The notes beneath the pieces are model-generated. The model searched no databases and was not told the DNA's origin. It worked only from the letters and a program-made list of their open reading frames with translations. A stretch of DNA of 64,000 nt from Brachionus manjavacas (lineage: Eukaryota; Rotifera; Eurotatoria; Ploima; Brachionidae): positions 1,178,001-1,242,000 of the forward strand of contig JAHQIY010000003.1 in the NCBI GenBank assembly GCA_019054805.1, written 5' to 3'. The number at the start of each line of letters is the position of its first letter. The first letter of the stretch is position 1. The translations under genes and the position numbers were made by a program. Positions 56,293-64,000 of the stretch are shown here, piece by piece.

Positions 56293-57075
56293 TATACCTT
56301 TTTTTTACGCATTGCTCCCCGATAAACTACAAATAAGCTACGAACGTGTTTTTCAGATTGTTAGATAACATTTAAAAAAAAAGCCTGATTTCGTAAGGCT
56401 TTAAATTTTTTTAGCACTAATATTACTTTTTTAATCACCAAAATATCTTACTTTTCTAATAATTCTTTTGTGAAACAAAAATTGCATTAAACAAAATAAA
56501 TTCATGCAGACAAAATCATTTGAAAAAAATGACATATCTCGAAGAGACATTTAATGAATCATCGATCGAAGATAAGAGTTTTTCTTCTAACTAAAAAGGA
56601 ATTGAAACTGGCATTGACTTAAAACTCCAGTTCTAGTAATCGACCGAACAGACGAATGAGAATTTACTTGAGCTTTGGAATAGTTTTTTACAAGTTGTTT
56701 TTTGTTCTTTTTTGGCATGATTAAGTATCAGTAATAGTAGTAGTTGTTTTCTGCGACAAGTCTTAGTCCTTGTAGAACAATACAAGTTATATTTGGTTAG
56801 CTTGTAGAAGCATTGCTGCTTATAACAGAGTTTTTTTTAACTCGCTACTTACGTCTTTCGCAACATTATTTATAATCCCCTTGACTCGCGAGTCCTGACA
56901 CGTTCTCATATGAAGATAATCGCTGTTCTAATGCCAGATTTCATTTTTTAAATGAAACGAACAACCATCTAGAGAAATGATTTGGCGATGAACTCAAACC
57001 AGGTGGCAATTAGAAGAACAACATTTAAAGCACTGACTCAAATTCATAATTTATTATTTTTTTTTAAGTAACAAT
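56293..57075. other. region without recognisable gene
   Basis: About 780 bp with some mixed-composition patches (56600-56950), but no sustained frame or motif I can name. It may be the 5' region of the family C LINE. Confidence 0.4.
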
Positions 57076-57079
57076 TATT

Positions 57080-57720
57080 AAACTTAGACTAAGAGCACTA
57101 AGAGCAGTAACTAGTCCTCAGATAGGACTTGAGCATGGGGCTTATAGGCTTGCTAAAAAGGATAGACAAATAGATGAAATAGAGACTTCTCCATCGAATA
57201 GTAATGCGGTATCTTATGCGCTCAATGGTCTTTGACGTTGAACTCGAAAATTAAGTCCTAAAAAGGGTAGTTAGAGAACTAACTGATACAATTAAAGACT
57301 TAGACAAGATTTCTGCACTAGAAAACTCTTCATGTGAAAGCAGTAATTCAGCTGGTTGGCCGGTCCTTTCGTTCGCCAGTATAGTCAATGGAAAAAAAAT
57401 AGCAAACCACTCAATGTTTTACTAGAAGCTATTTCTAAAGAGCAGAAAGACATAAGTAGGAAAGAAAACAATGCAGTAGTCACTGGTTTAGCTGCATCGA
57501 ATACTAGAACTGTAGCAGAAAAATAAGCGTTGAAAAGGAAACAGTAGCTAAATTGGTTGAGAATTTGGGATTAGAGTATGCTGATATCAAGACCCACAAT
57601 ATACTTAAGAAAAGAAGATTACCTTCTGGTCAATAGTCAATGGTCAGAATCAAGCTGTTCCAAGTCTAATTGAAACCATTAAACAGAAGATGCCCCTCAT
57701 AAAATCAAAAAAATCTAATT
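57080..57720 (+). mobile_element. LINE family C ORF1 relic
   Basis: Frameshifted coding traces: KDRQIDEIETSPSNSNAVSY, VVRELTDTIKDLDKISALEN, SAGWPVLSFASIVNGKK, KPLNVLLEAISKEQKDISRK, NNAVVTGLAASN, then KETVAKLVENLGLEYADI and LKKRRLPSGQ. A coiled-coil-like start followed by 'E......N.v..Gl' and 'v..l...l.l' blocks is the order of LINE ORF1 RNA-binding proteins. It precedes the RT relic downstream. Confidence 0.5.
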
Positions 57721-57724
57721 AGGT

Positions 57725-58535
57725 ATTTAAAAAAAAATTTATAATTTTTTTTCAAATTTTCAATTGATATATATTTTTCAAATGAAAGACTTATGCATTT
57801 TAATTAAAAATTTTGATTAAAAACTTCAACTCTTTAAATTTTTTTTTTTTAATTTTTACTTTTAACACTTTTTTTAGGAGAAATAAAAGAGAAAATAAAA
57901 AAAGTAAAACATATTTGTTCAGAATTGTATATCTCATTTGGGGCAAAGGGTCTCGTGGGACCAGATACAAAAAAACAAAAAATTAGGTAAAATTTCGCCT
58001 TTTTGAAAAAATCTCGAGACTAAAATTTTCTGAATTTTTTGAGAGCTTTTTGCTCTACAAGATGGCATGTGATTTTTATATTTTTTGTTTATGTTTGCAA
58101 AAGATATTCTTATCGGACCTAATGATACTTTAGGCAATTTTAAACTCTTTGAGCCCCTGTAGCACAAAAAATTATTGTTCAAGCCCCCCCACATCCCTAA
58201 AAATTGTCATTCTGTGGTTTTTACATATGCAGATTACGAATTTGAGGTTGAAAATCGAATCCTAAGATAGCGTGGACGTTTAGCATTCCTAAACCTTAGA
58301 CTTTATTTTGTTTTTATTAAAAAAATTTCTTTTATTAAAGATTATTTTTATAAAATATCAAGTATTTTAAGACAGCAAAAGGATTTTTGTTCCAAGAGAG
58401 TTTTTTAGACAAAAAAAGTACTTAAATATCACGAGAGTATTTTTAGAATGCTAAGAGAAATGAATCTCAATTACCTCAATTTTAGCCAAAAAATAAAAAT
58501 TTTGACCCCCCCTAAAATTTTGGCTAAACCTAGGT
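57725..58535. other. unassigned sequence between LINE C parts
   Basis: AT-rich, with a mixed patch at 57930-58200 (gggtctcgtgggaccagata; gcccccccacatccc) that gives an 86-codon minus-strand frame of no known family. No feature supported. Confidence 0.35.
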
Positions 58536-58544
58536 TTTCATTTA

Positions 58545-60340
58545 CGTAGAATCCAAAAATGAGAGCGAAATCGATATCAGAACTCCAGGGCCAGACCAGC
58601 CATCACCCCTTAATAATACCACCACAAATCCCGTCCAACCTCCTTCCTCTCCAGGCGAAAACCTCTCCGTCCGATTTAGGCCCATAATTGCCTAAAGTAT
58701 CGTCAAAAGTTTTGCATCGCGCGAACTTTAACATCCTTCAAGAACAAAATAAAACAAAAAAACAACAAACACTTTAAATCAAAGAAATGATGGGAAGACG
58801 AGATGAAAAACCTTAAACATAAACTGAATGATACTTACTTCAAATGGAGAGATAGTGATTACAAATCTGAAGAATTAAAGAATCACATTAGAATCAATAA
58901 AAATAAATTCAGATCGAAACAAAAAGAAAGGTAAAAACCATTGAAGATATCGCTTCCAAAAATATTTAAACACTGTTTCATACAAACAAAAACAAATTTT
59001 GGAAAGAGATGAAAAGAATAAGAAAACAAGATGAAAGTGTTAATGTAGAGAAAGGCGCACTGAAACAGAATTTCGAGAATCTCTTTAATACGATGAACAA
59101 GACTGGCGATAAAAAACAAAAAAACGATACATTAAATAGAATAAGTGTTTAAAAAAAAGAAAAATGAGATATTGAACATCGATTTAATAAAAGCAGATTT
59201 TAATGACATTAAAAAAATAATTAAAGAACTTCCCAACGGTAAATCAAGTGGCTTTGGCGATACATGCAATGAAATGTTTAAATATGGTTGTATCGACTAA
59301 CTTTCGATAATAATTGCAAAAATAATCGAGACAATGATTAAATACAATCAATTACCATATCTATTTAACGTTGGTAAAATACTCCCAATTCTAAAGAATA
59401 ACAACGATCAAAATAACGAAATTAATAACACATGAACTATCAAAATATCTGACACCAGACCGAAACTATAGAATACTATAAAGCTCGTAAGAAAAGTTAT
59501 TTATATGTGAAATTGACGCCAGCAAAGCGTTCGATAAAGTAATCAGAGAAATCATGTAAAAAAATATGATTGGCAAAGTTGATCCTGAGATTTGAAGCGT
59601 CTTAAAAAGCTACTATGGAGAGTCACTTGCGTTTGTCTAAAATAAAGACCAAATATCCTCAATTTTCAAAACGTCAATCGGTGTAAAACAAGGCAGACCC
59701 CTCTCTCCGAAACTATTTTCAATAGAAGATCTAATAAATGAAATTATGAACACAGAAATAATAAAAGGCATAGACGGAATAAAAATCCTAATGTCTGCTG
59801 ACGACTTATTAATTATGACAGACTCGGTTAAAAACATGGAAAAAGTACTAAAAATATGTGAATCTTTCTGAATATAAACTGAAATCAAATTCAATCACCC
59901 TAAAACCCAAATAATGCGTATAAATAGAACAAAGCAAGATGAAACTAGTCTCTAGTTTTGTGGAGAAGAAATCGAATGAGTAAGAAAATTGAAATACCTT
60001 AGTGTGTGGGTAGACGGTAAACATTATAGTAAAGAGCATCTACGTGAAAGAAGACTTAGCACCTGGAGAGCTTTTTACCTACTTAAAACCAACCTAGATA
60101 TCTGTAGCAAACATATCAGTCCCAACTTAAGGCACACTTGTTCAAAACATACGTAAGACCAATAATGTATTACGGCCTAGAAAACTGTACTAAAAGTAAA
60201 TCTGAAAGGACAACAATTCAAACAATGGAGGGCATAATGATCAAACAAATGCTGTCCCTCGGAAAAGGTGAAGAACGACGAACCTACTCTTTGCACTGAA
60301 TATAGAACCTGTAGTGTCAACAATTTAAAAAAATAAAACA
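58545..60340 (+). mobile_element. LINE family C reverse transcriptase relic
   Basis: Third LINE family. In order: a Pro-rich linker (PGPDQPSPLNN), a basic linker with Asn/Lys, KKIIKELPNGKSSGFGDT near 59205-59265, KILPILKNNN, ASKAFDKVIRE near 59520, SIGVKQGRPLSPKLFS near 59675-59715, MSADDLLIMTDS (motif C) near 59795, FNHPKTQIMRI, then EEIEWVRKLKYLSVWVDGK (one stop in place of W) and the thumb. GVKQGRPLSP differs from the VPQGSV of families A and B. Many stops; no defined 3' end. Confidence 0.7.
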
Positions 60341-60949
60341 AGGATTTGCTAAGAGATAAAAAAATTTCGATGAATTGAATCAGACCATTTTTAGTAAATT
60401 AAAAAAGAAAGCCTTTACTATTTTGATCTTGACTCTACCAAAGAGCTAAATTGATGAAAAATGTAAAAGAGAAAGACCAAATAAGGTAATAAAAGTTTTA
60501 TTGATAATTTAAATTTTGTTCTTTAAAATAAATTTTTTATTAAAAGAATTTACTTTTAAAATCTAATTTAAATATTTTACAGATCATTTTAAATAAAACA
60601 CTGATCAATTGATTTATAAACCAGAAATTTTTCATTTATTTTATGTTTGGTCAGATCTTTAATTTAAAAAAATAGAGAAAGTATGTTGAAAATTTCAACC
60701 TTATCTACATTACTCTATAACCTCATTAAAAAACAATATTTTCCATTTCTAACAATGACAAAACATAATTTGAGGTAAATAAAGCTCTAAATTTTAGTAA
60801 ACTTATGCGTTTAAAAATTAGTCGACTAATTATAACATAGCTAAACCAAATAAAAGCTCCTTTCAATTTTTTTTTCATTCAGAACAATGACAAAACAGTT
60901 TTTTTTTGAAATAAATACAGTTCAAAATTTATTTTCAAAAAAAATAAAA
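60341..60949. promoter_or_regulatory. upstream region of the carbonyl reductase gene
   Basis: About 600 bp of AT-rich DNA between the LINE relic and the gene. The promoter and 5' UTR must lie here. No distinct TATA or initiator could be singled out. An upstream in-frame ATG at 60887 would add 21 residues. Confidence 0.35.
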
Positions 60950-61848
60950 ATGTCTAAAGTTGCAGTAGTTACTGGTTCTAACAAAGGTATCGGCTTTGCC
61001 ATTGTAAAAGGTTTGGCAAAGCAATTTTCCGGTTTTGTATACCTAACTGCAAGAAACAAGGAACTAGGAGAAAAAGCTGTAAAAGAGTTGGAAAGAGAAG
61101 GTCTAAAGGTTGCATTTCATCAGCTTGATATTGATAATCAAGAAAGCATTGACAGATTTGCAAAATTCATAAAAGAAAAACATCAAGGCTTAGATTTACT
61201 GGTAAATAATGCGGCCATTGCTTACAAAATGGCTGACTCAACGCCTTCTAATGAACAAGTCAAGAATACTATTCGAATTAATTTCACAGGAACTCTGAAT
61301 CTATGCAAAGCATTATTTCCCTTATTGAAACCTCATGCCCGAGTGGTAAATGTATCTAGTCGCATTGGAATGCTCAATACTGTAAAAGATGCAGAGTTTA
61401 GAAATAAGCTAAAAAGTGAAAGTTTAAGTGTTGATGAATTGGCCGGACTTTTGGCACATTTTGTCGAGTAAAAAAAATAAATATTCATATCTTTTTAAAT
61501 TAAAATTCTTAAATAAATAAAAAATTTAGGCTTGCTCGATTAGGAAAGAACGAAAGCATAAGTACTAGTGCTTATGGAATGTCTAAAGTCGGAGTAACCG
61601 CATTGACAAGAATTCAGCAAAGACTAATTGACAAGGACTCACGAGCAGATGTTGTGATAAATGCAGTCTGTCCTGGTTATGTTGCAACTGATATGAGCAG
61701 TCACAAAGGGCATTTGACTCCAGAACAAGGAGCTGAAACACCAATTTATCTATCACTTTTACCAGAAAATTGGACTGGCCCAAAAGGTGTTTTATGGGCA
61801 GAGAAGAAAGTCGTAGACTGGAGTGATCCTAATTGGTCATTTAGATAA
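60950..61848 (+). CDS. carbonyl reductase, CBR1-like short-chain dehydrogenase
   Basis: Cytosolic NADPH-dependent reductase of the SDR family, predicted to reduce ketones, quinones and aldehydes. Two exons, 60950-61467 and 61530-61848, joined in phase 2 across a 62-bp intron (GA|G = Glu). Length 278 residues, almost that of animal CBR1 (277). The Rossmann motif TGSNKGIG is at residues 9-16, followed by ARNKELGE, LLVNNAA, the catalytic Ser in VVNVSS, and Tyr/Lys in SAYGMSK. Then VCPGYVATDM and a C-terminal WAEKKVVDW. The ATG at 60950 (MSKVAVVTGSN) fits the family; one at 60887 is possible. All catalytic residues are intact, and composition is less AT-biased than the flanks. Confidence 0.95.
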
Positions 61849-62329
61849 ATTATTGAAATGACTAAAACTATAATTTATAAAGTAAATATATTTTATTTAA
61901 TAAAAAAATTCGAACAATTCTTATTTTATTTTTAAAAATTAACATTTGTGACTCAAATTTTAAAAATAGGTAAATGTACTTAATAATTGAAACTCCTCTA
62001 GGAAACATGGAGTGGTACAACAAAAATATTTCCTTTTTCGAAAAATAAAAATTAAATAAACGCTACTTTTATTTGGCATAGGACTAATTGAACTAATTAA
62101 TAAAAAAAATTGATAAAATAGATGAATTTTACTAGATTATGTATTAAAAAACTTAAAAAAAAAATACATGATAGAAAGATGAACGAGTGAAATTAAATTG
62201 AAATAATTAAGACTTTTTATTTTTTATTTTGATTCTTTTCAATCCAACGTTTTAGTGTCTTCATCGATAAAGCTTACATAAAATTTTAAAATTTAGACCC
62301 CATTTTTTGTTTGATTAAATGGTGAAGTG
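61849..62329. other. intergenic, AT-rich
   Basis: Downstream of the reductase; possible AATAAA-like signal near 61897. No other feature. Confidence 0.5.
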
Positions 62330-63038
62330 AATGGTCGATGAATCTGAACACTGAAAAATGTGAAGTAATGCATATTGGTAGGAATAACCCAAGAACGGAT
62401 TATTATATATCAAAGGAAAATGTAGTCCACAAATTGACGAAGGCTTCTGAACAGAAAGATCTAGGAGTCATAGTAAATCCCGACATGAAATGGTGTAAGC
62501 AAATATGTGCTCCATCGGCAAGAGCAAACAGAATTCTCGGGCAAGTATTAAATGGTTTCAGTAACCATGATTCAAATATTATAAAAAAAATGTACACAAG
62601 TCTAGTGCGGCCTCATCTCGAATATGCAGTATCAGTTTGGAATCCATAACTGAAGAAAGATATTGATACACTTGAGAGAGTACAGAGAAGAGGCGCGGAG
62701 ATCTAATACAAATGTACAAGATCATGAATGGACTTGACGAGATAAGTTGGTATAGCGAACATTTGGTAGGTGTAAGTACATATAATACAAGAGGTGATCC
62801 ATACAAACTAAGAAGAGAACTCACAAAAAATTGTTTACCGAGGTATAATTTTTTTACTAACAGAGATGTTAGCGATTGGAACAAACTGACAAATGTGGTA
62901 ATCGAATCGAAAACAATTGACTTTTTCAAAAACAAACTAGATAACATATTGAGTGACTAATATTGCTTACAGTCTGATTAATCCAGACTTCACGCATAAG
63001 CGTAGCAATTATTATTATTATTATTATTATTATTAGTC
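62330..63038 (+). mobile_element. LINE family B (CR1-like) 3' fragment with (ATT)n tail
   Basis: Open pieces 62338-62649 and 62712-62960: LNTEKCEVMHIGRNNPRTDY, EQKDLGVIVNPDMKWC, ARANRILGQVL, MYTSLVRPHLEYAVSVWNP, a stop, then ERVQRR and a deletion removing the middle of the thumb, IQMYKIMNGLDE, and NRDVSDWNKLTN. The 3' end cttcacgcataagcgtag is followed by about ten ATT units (63009-63038), a microsatellite tail as in CR1-type elements and unlike the copy at 20940-22225. Confidence 0.82.
63009..63038 (+). repeat. (ATT)10 microsatellite
   Basis: Ten perfect att units directly after the LINE 3' end; probably generated as the LINE tail. Confidence 0.9.
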
Positions 63039-63237
63039 TAATTTATTCTTGAATTCTTGAATTAAAATCTTTTATTGAAATAAATTTTGCTTTAGAATTA
63101 AAATTTATACCAATTAAGCTTCTATTTCTAAATTACCCTGTTCTTTAATAAGTGACAAAAATAATAAAATAATTGACACGGTCGTAGGTAAATAGATGGG
63201 AGCATTTATTTTTTGTTATGCTATTTTTAGGGCTATT

Positions 63238-63295
63238 GACAGATTTAATTTTAAGTCACAGTTTTAAGTCAAAGTCATGATTTAGGTAAAAACTT
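63238..63295 (+). repeat. possible hAT MITE end
   Basis: cagatttaattttaagtcac followed by ttttaagtcaaagtcatga resembles the left tip of the hAT MITE at 40355. Single end only. Confidence 0.35.
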
Positions 63296-63357
63296 TTTTT
63301 TTAAGTTCTGCTATTATAAACTGTTTTTACGAATTGTTTTTTTAAATTAAAAGTTCA

Positions 63358-63705
63358 ATTTACACCAGGACAATGACCCAAGACATATTTCATTGTTATG
63401 TTCATCCTTTTTTAAGAATAAACATATTGAGTAATTTATTTACTAAAATTCATCATAAAGATAAATAATCTAGTATTAAAAAGATAAAATCACCTCCGAA
63501 ATCACGAGTTATTAGCCCAATTGAATTGTTATGGAATGAACTAAAAGATTTTGTAAGAAAAAAATGTTCTTATCCGATTGTGATCCCATTTCAGCTATGG
63601 GGAAAATTTGAAAAAACAATTACGCCATTTAAATGTAAAAGAAAAATTGATCACTTAAAAAAGGTATTATTTAATAAAAAAGATATTCATTTTATATTCC
63701 TTTGA
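63358..63705 (+). pseudogene. Tc1/mariner transposase C-terminal relic
   Basis: Reads HQDNDPRHISLLCSSFFKN (the second Asp block of the DDE/D domain), a stop, then in another frame KIKSPPKSRVISPIELLWNE and LKDFVRKKCSYPIV, equivalent to the 'sP.SPDlnPIE..W..lK' block with the final acidic residue. The N-terminal half is absent. Possibly the same family as the relic at 50335-50860. Confidence 0.75.
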
Positions 63706-64000
63706 AAATTTTTAATCCTTAGGTAATTAAAATAGTCATTGAAAAAAACGGTGACTGATCGGATCATTAATAATTGCATTGTAGTTGTGTTTTTTTTAAC
63801 GATTTTTTTTCTCGTTTTTTTACTTAAATTTACCATTTTTCCCGTTTTTTATAATAAAAATTTTCTTAATTAAGTAAAATTTCATATTTTTTTTTCAATT
63901 TTCAATTAAATTTTTTCAAAAAAAGGGAAAAATTCATAAAAGTCGACACTTTTTCAATTTTTTTTGACCCTTTTCATATTTGCTAAAATTTACTAAAATT

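Noticed and set aside
57934-58194. 86-codon minus-strand frame
   Set aside because: No recognisable domain, low-complexity patches, lies between LINE C parts.
58883-60039. Several minus-strand frames rich in Phe/Ser/Ile
   Set aside because: Antisense shadows of the LINE C reverse-transcriptase coding strand.

Overview
The window is very AT-rich eukaryotic DNA. Its genes have short GT-AG introns, and the rest is packed with decayed transposons. The best guess is a small invertebrate such as a monogonont rotifer (Brachionus-like). This is an inference from the AT bias, the protease architecture and the mix of retroelements (Jockey-like and CR1-like LINEs, a Penelope-like element with a GIY-YIG nuclease, FLYWCH-type MULEs); nothing in the sequence proves the species.

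Four host genes can be supported. (1) A trypsin-family (S1) gene on + enters from the left edge. Its exons are at 119-170, 243-568 and 2397-2794, and its last exon is at 13406-13580, beyond a 10.6-kb intron. (2) A five-exon mitochondrial-clan cytochrome P450 lies at 23015-24690 (+). (3) A second S1 gene, a membrane-anchored paralogue with a Thr-rich stalk, spans 45445-53189 (+) and has a 6.2-kb intron. (4) A two-exon CBR1-like carbonyl reductase of the SDR family lies at 60950-61848 (+). Both proteases keep open frames and splice sites, but each has lost a different catalytic residue: His to Leu in the first, Ser to Thr in the second. They read as pseudoproteases or genes on the way out.

Layout. 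600-13400: introns of protease 1, holding a palindromic MITE, LINE relics, a foldback element with six 164-bp tandem repeats and an internal ORF, and a terminal-inverted-repeat element carrying a LINE that itself carries a FLYWCH/MULE transposon. 13690-22230: Jockey-like (family A) and CR1-like (family B) LINE fragments, one mosaic of both, and a tRNA-Met-like sequence. 23015-24690: P450. 25152-26255: a 1.1-kb foldback with a second foldback MITE inside it (9-bp target duplication). 26256-30130: gene-free. 30130-36000: LINE B fragment, a 56-bp perfect palindrome, a Penelope-like element with 392-bp flanking repeats, and a LINE A copy. 36000-44960: solo LTR, the start of a FLYWCH-type gene, an AT-hook ORF between inverted motif clusters, a hAT MITE, a Merlin/IS1016-like transposase and a Tigger relic. 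45445-53189: protease 2, with a TA-flanked TIR element, a GC-richer pseudogene and a Tc1/mariner relic in its intron. 53390-60400: MULE relic, helicase relic, second solo LTR and a third LINE family (C). 60950-61848: carbonyl reductase. 62330-64000: LINE B end with an (ATT)n tail, and a Tc1/mariner relic.

There is no operon-like cooperation between the genes. The window mainly shows a few compact genes being enlarged and eroded by nested transposons. No CRISPR array, rRNA gene or bacterial-type system was seen.
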